64,000 nt of DNA. Origin: Ructibacterium sp965146665 (lineage in GTDB: Bacteria > Bacillota > Clostridia > Monoglobales > Monoglobaceae). A program made the position numbers and the translations under genes. The stretch lies in NCBI GenBank assembly GCA_965146665.1, contig CBCTHE010000008.1, positions 62,001 to 126,000 of the forward strand. The letters run 5' to 3'. How positions within the stretch are numbered: position 1 is the first letter of the stretch; every line of letters begins with the position of its first letter. The notes beneath the pieces are model-generated. The model saw only the letters and a list, made by a program, of their open reading frames with translations. It searched no databases and was not told the DNA's origin. Positions 41,554 through 50,839 of this stretch are shown here, piece by piece.

Positions 41554-43602
41554 ATGAGCCACGAGGCCGAGAGCATCAACAACTTTCCCTACTGGTATCA
41601 GGGAGATTTCAACGAATCCTACGGCGGCGGGACAATTGCCGGCAAGGGCTGCGGCGTGACCGCTGCGGCCATGATTCTCAAATCCTATGGGATAGATACA
41701 ACGCCTGTAGAAGCCGCGAAATACTCCGACGCCAACGGCCACTATGTTCCAGGGGAAGGCACCGGCTATTCGCTGTATCCCGCAATCTGCAGCAAGTATG
41801 GCCTCAGCTGCGAGGAACTGGGCTCCAGCATGAGCGCGGCGGCGGAACGGCTGAAGAAAGGTATCCCCCTCATATACAGCGTACACCAGGGCGTCTTTAC
41901 GGGCGGCGGGCATGTGATCGCTATGGTGGGGATCACCGGAGACGGACACTACCTCATCAACGACCCAAACAGCCGGGACAAGTCCCGCAAAAAGTGGAGC
42001 TATGATACCATCTCGGCAAACCTTCTGCAGTTCTTTGCAATATCAAAGGATGGACAGGGTTCTATTGGCAGGGGATTCAAAGCATCGGACGGGACGAATT
42101 GGACTGAGCGCGAGGTTCCGAATATCGGGCAGGGGCTGGCAACAAAGTCGTACATGGCATATCAGGCAATCACCGCAAAAGGGACCAAGCAGTATGAACT
42201 GTCCTACAGCTCCAATGCCAGCACCCATTCCGGCGGGCTTCGGGTATATAACGGCAAATATTACATGATTGCCATGGGAACATACTATGGCAAGTGCGGT
42301 ACTTATGTCAAAATCCGGTTTGACGACGATAAGGAAATCCAGTGTATCATCGGAGACCTAAAGAAGGACAGTGAAACAGACGCCAAACATCAGTATCATA
42401 AGTCCATGGACGGGTCTGTGCTGGAGTTCATTGTCGACGGCGGTAAAGTAACCGGCAACGAGCAGTTTAATCGGGCGCTTCAGGCCGCGGACATCAAACG
42501 TTCGTCCCGGATCGTCAAGATTTGGACTTCTGACACAGCGCCGTCGTCTGGAAGCGGCAATGGCGGCGGGGAGAAAGAATACCACTTTGCGGACACCAAC
42601 GAGAAACAGCCGCTGCATGCCCGGCTCTTTCAGGCCCCGACATATTACGACGCGGCCGCAAAGCAGGAAATCCTCATCATGGCGAACCAATACGACATCA
42701 CACCGGCTGTGGGGAATCTGCAGTGGCAGAATACCCTGGACGAGCTGGCCACGACCATGACGTTTGACGTTGGCAAAACCGACGCCCAGTATACCAGCGT
42801 TTATCTGCCTTCCGCCGGAGATATCATTGAATATTATACAGCCGGGACGGAACGCTTCCGGGGCCAAATCCTCGTGGTTGACGACGGAGCGGATGATAAG
42901 AATTCGTATACCGCCGTTGACGCCGGCACCAACCTCAACCAATCGACAGACACCTATCAGTTCACCGACGTCCGGGCGGACGAGGCGATACGCAAAATCT
43001 GCGGCGATCTGGCAATTCCCGTTGTGATGCTGCCGGAGCTGACCCAGAAGATCACGCAGATTTACATTGATAAAGGGATCAGCGACATCATCAAGGATAT
43101 CCTGAGCCAGTGCGGCGAGTACAACCTGGACTTCGTCCCGGAAGGAATCCGCATCTACCCGTATGGAGCGATTTTGACTGACCCGGAGTTCCAGCTGTCC
43201 CCCAACACACAGCCTTTGAGGTCGACCGCTTTCCGGGGACGCGGGAGCCACAGCGTCAGCCTGATGGAGACCAAAACCTCGGTGAAGGTGATCTCTGATA
43301 CCGACGTTCTCTATCGCGTTCAGAACGACAGCATGACAGCTCAGCTGGGCTTTCGTCAGGAAGTGATTCAGATTGATCCGGAAAAGGAGAACGCCGCCGA
43401 GATTGCGAAAAAGAAACTGAATGAGCTGTCCAGAGGGCAGGAGACCTTCTCCTTCCCCTGTCTGGAGTCCTTGACCGGGTATACCCGTGCGGGGTACCGG
43501 ATACGGGAAGAGGGCATTGACTATTTGATTACCTCCGCGCAGCACACGGTTCAGGACAGCGTCCACCATGTGCAGGCGGAGCTTCGGAGGATGCCGCTGT
43601 GA
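41554..43602 (+). CDS. C39-peptidase-like domain fused to XkdQ-like baseplate hub
   Basis: 682 aa, ATG after TTAGGAGGAACG. Residues 10-170 look like a papain-fold/C39 peptidase: GKGCGVTAAAM with Cys33, FTGGGHVIAMVG with His120 and LINDPNS with Asp/Asn. A middle part (about 200-345) resembles a beta-rich binding region. From about residue 360 the protein follows the XkdQ/gp27-like hub (LFQAPTYYDAAAKQEIL, DELATTMTFDVGK, YTAVDAGTNLNQ). It probably combines tail-tip assembly with local cell wall degradation during DNA injection. Confidence 0.82.
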   Translation: MSHEAESINNFPYWYQGDFNESYGGGTIAGKGCGVTAAAMILKSYGIDTTPVEAAKYSDANGHYVPGEGTGYSLYPAICSKYGLSCEELGSSMSAAAERLKKGIPLIYSVHQGVFTGGGHVIAMVGITGDGHYLINDPNSRDKSRKKWSYDTISANLLQFFAISKDGQGSIGRGFKASDGTNWTEREVPNIGQGLATKSYMAYQAITAKGTKQYELSYSSNASTHSGGLRVYNGKYYMIAMGTYYGKCGTYVKIRFDDDKEIQCIIGDLKKDSETDAKHQYHKSMDGSVLEFIVDGGKVTGNEQFNRALQAADIKRSSRIVKIWTSDTAPSSGSGNGGGEKEYHFADTNEKQPLHARLFQAPTYYDAAAKQEILIMANQYDITPAVGNLQWQNTLDELATTMTFDVGKTDAQYTSVYLPSAGDIIEYYTAGTERFRGQILVVDDGADDKNSYTAVDAGTNLNQSTDTYQFTDVRADEAIRKICGDLAIPVVMLPELTQKITQIYIDKGISDIIKDILSQCGEYNLDFVPEGIRIYPYGAILTDPEFQLSPNTQPLRSTAFRGRGSHSVSLMETKTSVKVISDTDVLYRVQNDSMTAQLGFRQEVIQIDPEKENAAEIAKKKLNELSRGQETFSFPCLESLTGYTRAGYRIREEGIDYLITSAQHTVQDSVHHVQAELRRMPL

Positions 43603-43889
43603 ATGTGCCGTTAGAGCTTGCAAAGCTATTTAAGGAATGCCAGAACCCGGCCGGATATACGCCGATGCTCGGTACAATCATCACTTTGCCGCAGATCAGA
43701 ATTGCCATAGGAGAGAAAATCATCCTGACAGAACAGCACCTGAAGGTTGCGGAGCATGTGGACCTGTTCCGCCAGGATGAGCATGGCCGGTATACCCGTT
43801 TGCATCATGAAGCCGTTTTGCTCCCTTACTGGAAGGAACGGCTCGGAACCAACCTGTATCTATTGATTGGGGTGATACAGCGTGATTGA
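43599..43889 (+). CDS. DUF2577 baseplate protein (XkdR-like)
   Basis: 96 aa, GTG start overlapping the hub stop. LELAKLFKECQNP, then YTPMLGTIITLPQIRIAIGE and ILTEQHLKVAEHVD fits DUF2577/XkdR, a small beta protein between hub and XkdS genes in PBSX-type tails. Overlaps the next gene by 8 bases. Confidence 0.88.
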   Translation: MNVPLELAKLFKECQNPAGYTPMLGTIITLPQIRIAIGEKIILTEQHLKVAEHVDLFRQDEHGRYTRLHHEAVLLPYWKERLGTNLYLLIGVIQRD

Positions 43890-44271
43890 CTGGTACTTGC
43901 AGGAGCCGGTATTCGATTTTGAAAAGGGAGAATTTGTGCTGGTGAACGGCAGCCCCCGTATGGCAAACGGATTGGATGAACTCAAAAACTGGATACGGAA
44001 AATCCTGCATACCAAGCGGGGGCATTACACCATCTATGAAGGCTCGGACTATGGCACCCGTGTGCATGAACTGCTGGTCGGCAAGTCTCTGCCGATTGAA
44101 TATGTCAAGGCCGAGATACAGCGTGAAATCAAGGAGAATCTGCTGCGGCACGAGGCCGTGATTTCCGTGGAGTCGTTCGAGGTTTCCCACATTGGCAGCG
44201 AGCTGACGGTGTCGTTCCATGTGACGAGTGAGTTCGGAGCATTCAGGGAGGAGCTGAGTCTGGTTGGCTGA
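43882..44271 (+). CDS. DUF2634 baseplate wedge protein (XkdS/gp25-like)
   Basis: 129 aa. The gp25-like fold is marked by IRKILHTKRGHYTIYEGSDYG and VKAEIQREIKENLLRHEAV. This lysozyme-like-related wedge protein starts sheath assembly on the baseplate. Position between XkdR and XkdT genes is conserved. Confidence 0.9.
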   Translation: MIDWYLQEPVFDFEKGEFVLVNGSPRMANGLDELKNWIRKILHTKRGHYTIYEGSDYGTRVHELLVGKSLPIEYVKAEIQREIKENLLRHEAVISVESFEVSHIGSELTVSFHVTSEFGAFREELSLVG

Positions 44272-45310
44272 GACACGAAATACAATACTGGAGCGATTGC
44301 TGAACTTAATACCGGGCCGGTTCCGAAAGGATACCGGCTCGTTTGTGTCTGACCTCGAAACGCCTGTCGCCGTGGAGTTTGAAAATGCGTATGACCTGAT
44401 GGAGCAGAAACAGGAGCAGTCGTATATCGCTACGGCCAGCGGGAGCTATCTGGACTCCAAAATCGGTGAGTTCGGAAAAGCCCGCGCCGAGGCCATGTAT
44501 GCGTCGGGCGAGGTCACAATAACCGGGACAGCCGGCGCGTTGGTTCGGGCGGGGGACCTTACGGCGGCAGGGGCGGTCGCCTACCGGGTTATGGAGGATG
44601 CTGAGATACCGGAGGCCGGAACTGTGACCGTTCCGGTTCAATGCACACAGGCGGGTAAAATCGGCAACGCAAAGGCCGGAGCCGTCAACCGCTTTCCGAT
44701 TACGCAGTCCGGAATCCACTCGGTAATCAATGAAAAAGATATTACAGGCGGTATAGACCGGGAGACGGACACAGAATACCGGGACCGCTTCTATGCATAT
44801 ATCCGCCATCCCGTCACCAGCGGAAACAAATATCAATACGAGGAATGGGCGCGTGAGGCGGCAAAAAATGAAATCGTAAACGCCAAGTGCTATCCTCTGC
44901 GGCATGGGCCGGGGACGGTGGAGGTAATGATTATCCCGGTGGATATGGAACTGGATCACCAGCCTTTGCTGGAACGGGTCCGCGCATATATCGAAGAACA
45001 GAGGCCGGTCGGAGCCGAGGTGACCGTAATCCTGCCGCAGCTCCTGACGGTACAGATTACCTGCAGCGTCAAATTTGAGGCCGGGGCTGATCAGGAAGCC
45101 GTCGCCGAAACCGTCAAACGGAACCTGACCGGGTATCTGCACACGCTGGGATATTCGGGCGGCGAGATCAGCTATGCCCGGATCGGCGCAGTCATCATAG
45201 ACACACCGGGCATCTATGACTACGACGATCTGCGAATTAACGGCGGCGCTGAGAATCTGCCGCTGTATGACGGCTATGTTCCGGTTCTGGGAGGTGTCGA
45301 CTTTGTTTGA
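44264..45310 (+). CDS. Baseplate J/gp47-family protein (XkdT-like)
   Basis: 348 aa, TTG start overlapping the previous stop. Signatures are GSYLDSKIGEFGKAR, AGAVAYRVMEDAEI, the conserved GGIDRETDTEYRDRFYAYIRHP and the C-terminal RIGAVIIDTPGIYDYDDLRING. Baseplate J wedges form the ring that holds the fibres and triggers sheath contraction. Confidence 0.92.
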   Translation: MAETRNTILERLLNLIPGRFRKDTGSFVSDLETPVAVEFENAYDLMEQKQEQSYIATASGSYLDSKIGEFGKARAEAMYASGEVTITGTAGALVRAGDLTAAGAVAYRVMEDAEIPEAGTVTVPVQCTQAGKIGNAKAGAVNRFPITQSGIHSVINEKDITGGIDRETDTEYRDRFYAYIRHPVTSGNKYQYEEWAREAAKNEIVNAKCYPLRHGPGTVEVMIIPVDMELDHQPLLERVRAYIEEQRPVGAEVTVILPQLLTVQITCSVKFEAGADQEAVAETVKRNLTGYLHTLGYSGGEISYARIGAVIIDTPGIYDYDDLRINGGAENLPLYDGYVPVLGGVDFV

Positions 45311-45935
45311 GTTCTTGAAACAGCTTCCGGATTACTACCGCAAATCTGCGTTTGTACGATCTCTCGTCCAGGCCAATGAAACGGAATTCCAGCGGCTGTA
45401 TCAGAGGCTGCGGGAGTACGAGCGGGAACGGTATCTGGAGACTGCCGAAAATCTGGAACCATGGGAAGAGAGCCTGCAGCTCTCCGCTCCGTCAGCAGAC
45501 ACGCTGGAGCTTCGGCGTAAACGGATTTATGCCAGGATGCGGGGCAGTCAAACCACAACCAGAGGCGCGCTCCGGCTGCTGGCGGAAACCTATCTCGCAG
45601 TACCTGTCCAGCTAAAGGAGTACGCGGACGAATACAGGCTGGAATTGATGTATGATTCCCAAGGCGCAGCAGAGCCTGTGTTTCAAACCCTGCTGTCCGA
45701 GATTTATGAGGTCCTGCCCGCCCATTTGGTTTTAGGATTCCAGATTCAATCCCGCACAGAGCATGAACTGTTCACCGGCTCTGTGACAGCGGTATCCAAA
45801 AGCCGGGTTACGGTCCCAGCCGCCGCGTTGGATCTGTCCGTTTTACTGACACAGTCAATCTATGCAGGCGCGGATATCGGACGGGCATATTCTAAATTTA
45901 CAGTTCAGGGAGGCGGAAAAGATGAGCAAATTTAG
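45303..45935 (+). CDS. DUF2313-like tail protein (YmfQ/XkdU-like)
   Basis: 210 aa. TTG at 45303 follows GGGAGGTG and overlaps the gpJ stop. LPDYYRKSAFVRSLVQANETEFQRL and LPAHLVLGFQIQ match DUF2313, which closes the wedge next to gpJ and binds the fibre. The annotated longer frame upstream lies inside the gpJ gene. Confidence 0.85.
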   Translation: MFEFLKQLPDYYRKSAFVRSLVQANETEFQRLYQRLREYERERYLETAENLEPWEESLQLSAPSADTLELRRKRIYARMRGSQTTTRGALRLLAETYLAVPVQLKEYADEYRLELMYDSQGAAEPVFQTLLSEIYEVLPAHLVLGFQIQSRTEHELFTGSVTAVSKSRVTVPAAALDLSVLLTQSIYAGADIGRAYSKFTVQGGGKDEQI

Positions 45936-46638
45936 TCCAGTCAAGCTGACGCTTGCGGGGCTCCGGCTGCAGGGGAAAATGCAGGCCGGGCATTCACTGA
46001 CCTTTACGCGGGCAGCGGTCGGAGACGGCTATCTTGGCGGGGCGGATATCCTGGCTTTATCAGGGCTGATACACCCAGTGGATGTTCCTGTGTCTTTGCT
46101 AAACAATACGGTAATCGGAGATGGGACCACAGCCCTGACAATCCGTGTGCAGAACGGCAGCGTCCCGTTCTACTTCCGTGAAATTGGCATTATGGCCCGT
46201 GACCCGGATACCAAAGCGGATGTTTTGTATGCCTACACCAACGCGGGTGACTATGCCGACTTCTTCCCGCAGGCTTCCGGGACCAATCATATCGTCCAGG
46301 ACGTCACCTTGATTACACAGACCGGCAATGCTGAAACGGTTGACATCCATGTTGACCTGACAGCAGAGGTGACAAAAGAGGAGTTCCTGGCGCACACCTC
46401 TCAAACTGATATCCATATCCCCGTATACTTTACGGAAACGGAGCCGGCCGGCGATCAGTGGCTCTGGTTTGCGCCGTATATAAAAGAGGAACAAACCAAA
46501 AATCTTCTGCTTAAAACCACAGCGTATACAGGAGCCGGAGACGCGCTGCACGCGTCCCTGGGAGACAGCCGGCTGACATTTCCGGATACCGAGGTTGACA
46601 GCCGGGGAGACCCGGTTCATGTCCGATTCAAAGATTAA
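45922..46638 (+). CDS. Tail-collar/fibre N-terminal protein
   Basis: 238 aa, ATG at 45922 behind GGGAGGCGG. AGHSLTFTRAAVGDGYLGG, PVSLLNNTVIGDG and YFREIGIMARDPDT match the phage tail-collar fibre N-terminal domain (DUF3751 type) that fixes fibres to the baseplate. The C-terminal part is variable. The next two genes are coiled-coil fibre and spike proteins. Confidence 0.8.
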   Translation: MSKFSPVKLTLAGLRLQGKMQAGHSLTFTRAAVGDGYLGGADILALSGLIHPVDVPVSLLNNTVIGDGTTALTIRVQNGSVPFYFREIGIMARDPDTKADVLYAYTNAGDYADFFPQASGTNHIVQDVTLITQTGNAETVDIHVDLTAEVTKEEFLAHTSQTDIHIPVYFTETEPAGDQWLWFAPYIKEEQTKNLLLKTTAYTGAGDALHASLGDSRLTFPDTEVDSRGDPVHVRFKD

Positions 46639-46677
46639 CAGAAATATATATCAAAAACCATTTAGGAGGAATGCACT

Positions 46678-47391
46678 ATGGCAACACCCGTTCAAAAAGC
46701 AATTGCGGAAATAAAAGTAGAGGGCGTACTTAAGGAGTTAATGTTCAAAACCATCGGTACGCAGGTCGTATTAAACAGCGGCGAGACGGTAGAGTCCCAG
46801 ATCGCCTCGATTATGAGCGATGTATCCAATTTGCCCACAGACAGCAATGTGGACGATAAGATCAAGGCGTCCTGCGATGCGCTGTACAACAAGATTCTGG
46901 GCAAGGTCAATGCCGACACTACCATTGATGAAGCCTACGATACCCTAAAAGAAGTCGCGGACTGGATTTCCACACACGGTGAGATTGCCGCGGGCTTTAC
47001 CAACGACATCGCCGGTCTGAAAACGGCGGTCGAAACGTTGAACACAGGGCTTGACGCGGTCAAAGGACGGCTGGATACGGCGGAAGGTAAGATCACCGCA
47101 CTGGAGACAGACACAGGGGCGCTCAAGACCGACGTCGCCGCCCTGAAGGCAGTGGGCGCGACAAAGACCGAGAAGTCCGGCACGAATGGGAATATTAAAA
47201 TCAACGGCGCCGAGACGGTGGTGTATACCCATCCTGAGAACCACCCCGCTTCGATGATTACACAGGACGCCTCCCATCGGTTTATTACAGACGACGAGAG
47301 AACAGACTGGACCAACCGGCCAGTGGTTTACAGCGGAACAGCTGAGCCTGAGATGAAGAACGGCGACGTCTTTATCAAGCTGGTCAACTAG
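46678..47391 (+). CDS. Coiled-coil tail fibre protein
   Basis: 237 aa, ATG after TTTAGGAGGAATG. Residues about 100-160 are heptad-like (LKTAVETLNTGLDAVKGRLD), a probable trimeric coiled coil. The last part (EKSGTNGNIKINGAETVVYTHP and SHRFITDDERTDW) has the HP-containing pattern often found at fibre tips in Clostridia phages. Function is probably adhesion or a spacer for the spike. Confidence 0.7.
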   Translation: MATPVQKAIAEIKVEGVLKELMFKTIGTQVVLNSGETVESQIASIMSDVSNLPTDSNVDDKIKASCDALYNKILGKVNADTTIDEAYDTLKEVADWISTHGEIAAGFTNDIAGLKTAVETLNTGLDAVKGRLDTAEGKITALETDTGALKTDVAALKAVGATKTEKSGTNGNIKINGAETVVYTHPENHPASMITQDASHRFITDDERTDWTNRPVVYSGTAEPEMKNGDVFIKLVN

Positions 47392-47442
47392 CGGTGCAGG
47401 AGCGCGGAGAACTCCGCGCCCCTCGAATAGGAGGATGAGATT

Positions 47443-49860
47443 ATGGCCATAGAAGAGAAAGACGTTATCATCAACGGGAAAGTAAACGGTGCGCGGCAAA
47501 TCCAATATCCCGCCACCAGATGGAGAAATATTATTGATCCGGAGCAGATCTTCAAGGAACCTTACCCGTATGAAAAAATATATGGCAGACAGCTCTATGC
47601 AACTGATGCAACTGTACAAAACAAGCTCAGGACCCCAAACAGCTATATGGTCAGCGCCAGTGTCAGCGAAGAGCAACGAACCACAATCATCAGCTTTACC
47701 TCGCCTGAATTCAAAGGTGTATTGGATGGTAAGCCGGTTGATGTTCCGCAAATCAGCATTGAGTTCCGAGACGCCTCTGAAGGCGATTACTATTGCTTCT
47801 ATTTAATCTATAACGACGATACAAATGCGTGGTCTGTTAAGTTTCGTACAGGTCATTACTATGAAAGCTATCTGTCGGTGCCGGATTTAGGGCCGGGAGA
47901 ACGGTTGGCCGGATATTTTGGCCATGCAGAATACGAATCCGAATCCTACATTTACTTTTACCCCAGTGATATCATCTATGTTTCCGGAGACCTAGACGAG
48001 TTTGGGATAATAAACGCTGCTAGTTTTCCGGTCATTGAGACAGCGGACTTAAGCAACGGCGCCTTGGAAGACTATTTAAAATGCACAGCGGAGCTTAAAA
48101 CCATCATTGACGCGCTGCCGGACGGGATTTTGTCCTTGAACGTAGAATCTTTGGTTTTAGAAAGCGATGCTATAGCGGACGATGTGTTTAAGGAACTGCG
48201 TCCGAAGACTGCTGCAGTATACGTTGTGGAGCATAAATTCAGCAGTACTTACTCAGAACGCTATCTGCTGTTATGTGTCTGTAATATCGAAAACGGCGGC
48301 AATGAGAGATACAGACAAATTAAGGTTACGGGCAGTTCCATTGCCACGCGATTCCTTGATACCTACGAGGGGGGCTGGAGCAGCTGGAAAGCCATGAACA
48401 CAACCAATTACGATTTGGATTTAACGATAAACGGAATCAAAAAGGCTTTTAATGGCAGTCAAAGCGTCAGCGCAAACCTGTTCGCGCCAACCACCGTCGG
48501 AACCTCCGGATACCTGCTGGAGTCCAGCGGCTCTGGGAGCCCGCGCTGGGTACAGATCAAGCGGCCCAGAACAGCCGCGTTTGTCATTGCCGCTGCTGAT
48601 TCAGGGATTGGGAAGGACGAGGCCGACTATGTCTGTGACGGGACGGCGGATCAGGCGGAGATCAACAACGCGATAGCGGCCCTGCCGGAATCTGGCTCGA
48701 TTCAGCTCTCTAAGGGGCATTTCAACTTGACAGGGCCAGTCCTTGTCAACAAGGCCGGCGTTACCATTTCCGGAAGCGGGAACGGCACCGTAATCGTAAG
48801 GAAGTATACGGGCAATACCAGCGGCGGGACCTGCGGCCTGATTTCGGTGGGTGCGGACCACTGCACTGTCCGTGATCTTTCCATCGAAGGCAATTCGTCC
48901 AGCTATTCAGACACTTACCACAGCAATGCGGGCATTTGTGTGGCTCAGAACATCCGCGGTACAACCATAACGAATATACTGGCGCAGAAATGTGATAAAG
49001 GGATTTATTTAATCCATACATTTCATGCGATGGTGGTTCACAATACCTGCACCGCGAACAGGTATGGTATTAAAACGTATACGGGCTGGTCGTCCAGCAC
49101 ACCGTCAGGGAAAGAGAATTTTATCTGCAATAATATCTGTAATGATAATACCACTTCTGGTATTTATATGGGGTCAAATTCTTATTGTGTTATATCCGGC
49201 AATGTTTGCAATAATAACACAACGCATGGAATCTATTGCTCAGGCGGATCAAATAACAATTTTTCAAATAATATCTGCTGTACCAACGGCAGCGCTGGGA
49301 TACAGCTTTATGGCAATAACGGCGCTGTGTCCACAGTGGTTGTCGCTGGGAATCTCTGTTATACCTCAAGTGATACCGGACACGCGATGTACTTTGAAAT
49401 TGCGCAATACTGTATGGTTTATGGGAACCGCTGCTACAGCAAAGGCGGGTACGCGCTCAGGATGTATAAGACGCAGTATTCAACCATCACGGGCAACTAT
49501 TGTTCAAGCAATCTAGCCTGTATTGAGGTTTCAGGGGACTATAACGCCATCAGCGGTAATGTCTGCGGCGGCGGTACAGGGATTCATTTATCAGCTTCAG
49601 GAACTGCAGCTGATATGAATACGGTAACAGGCAATGTGGTGATCAACGCCGTTACCGGCATCCAGGTTGCGGCTAACGCTGCAAAGAATACGATTTCAGG
49701 CAACACCTGCCTGCGTTCCTCTTACACGGCTGAGCACCATACAATCTTATTGGAGTCCGGCGCCGCGAATAACCTGATTGCCGGCAATAACATATCCGGG
49801 CTTAACTACACGGATAACTCAGGCAACGCGACAAATACATTTGTCAACAACAAAGTATGA
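47443..49860 (+). CDS. Tail spike with parallel beta-helix
   Basis: 805 aa, ATG after TAGGAGG. N-terminal ~240 residues are an attachment region. Around 245-315 a pyocin-knob-like segment is visible (RYRQIKVTG, GGWSSWKAMNT). From about 370 the pattern changes to glycine/asparagine-rich rungs (CTVRDLSIEGNSS, NNFSNNICCTNGSAG, NTVTGNVVINAVTG), typical of right-handed parallel beta-helix (NosD/pectate-lyase-like). Spikes of this fold recognise or cut capsular or wall polysaccharide and determine host range. Confidence 0.85.
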   Translation: MAIEEKDVIINGKVNGARQIQYPATRWRNIIDPEQIFKEPYPYEKIYGRQLYATDATVQNKLRTPNSYMVSASVSEEQRTTIISFTSPEFKGVLDGKPVDVPQISIEFRDASEGDYYCFYLIYNDDTNAWSVKFRTGHYYESYLSVPDLGPGERLAGYFGHAEYESESYIYFYPSDIIYVSGDLDEFGIINAASFPVIETADLSNGALEDYLKCTAELKTIIDALPDGILSLNVESLVLESDAIADDVFKELRPKTAAVYVVEHKFSSTYSERYLLLCVCNIENGGNERYRQIKVTGSSIATRFLDTYEGGWSSWKAMNTTNYDLDLTINGIKKAFNGSQSVSANLFAPTTVGTSGYLLESSGSGSPRWVQIKRPRTAAFVIAAADSGIGKDEADYVCDGTADQAEINNAIAALPESGSIQLSKGHFNLTGPVLVNKAGVTISGSGNGTVIVRKYTGNTSGGTCGLISVGADHCTVRDLSIEGNSSSYSDTYHSNAGICVAQNIRGTTITNILAQKCDKGIYLIHTFHAMVVHNTCTANRYGIKTYTGWSSSTPSGKENFICNNICNDNTTSGIYMGSNSYCVISGNVCNNNTTHGIYCSGGSNNNFSNNICCTNGSAGIQLYGNNGAVSTVVVAGNLCYTSSDTGHAMYFEIAQYCMVYGNRCYSKGGYALRMYKTQYSTITGNYCSSNLACIEVSGDYNAISGNVCGGGTGIHLSASGTAADMNTVTGNVVINAVTGIQVAANAAKNTISGNTCLRSSYTAEHHTILLESGAANNLIAGNNISGLNYTDNSGNATNTFVNNKV

Positions 49861-49877
49861 TGGGGTGAGGTGATATA

Positions 49878-50276
49878 ATGCAGTACAGGTTTCAGGGCGA
49901 CGTCCTGCAGCTGATCCGATACCGGATCGGTTGGACGGAGACAACTATAAAATGGGACGGGGACAAGGAATGTGAAGTGCAGGAAACGCAGGACGTCATT
50001 CGGCTCGCTGCTTCTGAGAAGGAAAAGGATTTGATTCTTCAAAGCCACCCAGACGCGGCGGTCGAGCCGGTCAGCCAGCCGGAGCAGGAATGGATGGACG
50101 GGCTGCGCTTTACGCAGGAGCAGAGAGCAGCCGGCGAAGTGGAACGCGCGGAAGCCATGGGCGAGACAGCCTACAATGAATATCTGGCGGCGGTTGACCG
50201 GGACCAGCAGATTCTGGACTTGGATTACCGCCTGTCATGCCTGGAGCTGGGCGTTACGGGAGGTGAGCTGAGATGA
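49878..50276 (+). CDS. Small tail-module protein of unknown function
   Basis: 132 aa, ATG after GGGGTGAGGTGA. Acidic, with C-terminal helices (RDQQILDLDYRLSCLELG). Genes of this size and pattern lie between fibre and XkdX-like genes in Clostridia phages. No enzymatic motif. Overlaps the next start by four bases. Confidence 0.6.
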   Translation: MQYRFQGDVLQLIRYRIGWTETTIKWDGDKECEVQETQDVIRLAASEKEKDLILQSHPDAAVEPVSQPEQEWMDGLRFTQEQRAAGEVERAEAMGETAYNEYLAAVDRDQQILDLDYRLSCLELGVTGGELR

Positions 50277-50419
50277 CGTATTATCTTTGCAAGAAACTGA
50301 TTCTGGCCAAGAAGATAGATGGGATGCAGGACAAGCTGGATGTGTTCCTTCTGAATGACCGGTTGACCGATGAACAATATACAGAGCTGACCGGCATGCT
50401 CAAGCAGCAGGCAGTATAA
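50273..50419 (+). CDS. XkdX-like small protein
   Basis: 48 aa. KKLILAKKIDGMQDKLDVFLLNDRLTDEQYTEL resembles the XkdX family, short helical proteins found between tail fibre and holin genes. Function unknown. It overlaps the previous gene by four bases and ends 18 bases before the holin start. Confidence 0.65.
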   Translation: MTYYLCKKLILAKKIDGMQDKLDVFLLNDRLTDEQYTELTGMLKQQAV

Positions 50420-50437
50420 ATTTAGGAGGGGCTCAAG

Positions 50438-50839
50438 ATGGAAAAATGGAAAGTATTCTGGGCGGCGGTCTGTACAGGGATTGCCTATTTATTTGGGGGG
50501 ATGGACAAATTGCTGGCCATCCTCTTCCTTTTTATTTGCATTGACTTCGTCAGCGGCTTTGCCAAGGCATGGGCGCTGAAGGAATTCGAGTCGTCAAAGT
50601 TTTATGTGGGCGGCGTGAAGAAAATCGGCATCCTGCTGATTGTGGCGGTGGCGGCGCAGCTGGATCAGCTGATTCTGGGCGATACCGTAATTCTAAGGAC
50701 CGTGGCCATGAGCTACTACATAGCAAACGAAGGCTTCTCTATTTTAGAGAATTGGGGCGCGCTCGGACTGCCGCTTCCCAAAGCATTAAAGGACGCACTG
50801 GTGAAACTGCGGGATAAGGACGGCGGTGATCAGCGATGA
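50438..50839 (+). CDS. Phage holin (Bacteriophage_holin_4/TcdE-like family)
   Basis: 133 aa, ATG after AGGAGGGG. Three hydrophobic segments are seen: about residues 8-40 (VFWAAVCTGIAYLFGG, LLAILFLFICIDFVSGF), 58-75 (IGILLIVAVAAQL) and 85-105. IDFVSGFAKAW is typical of the family. The protein forms pores in the membrane to release the endolysin. It overlaps the endolysin start by four bases. Confidence 0.9.
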   Translation: MEKWKVFWAAVCTGIAYLFGGMDKLLAILFLFICIDFVSGFAKAWALKEFESSKFYVGGVKKIGILLIVAVAAQLDQLILGDTVILRTVAMSYYIANEGFSILENWGALGLPLPKALKDALVKLRDKDGGDQR

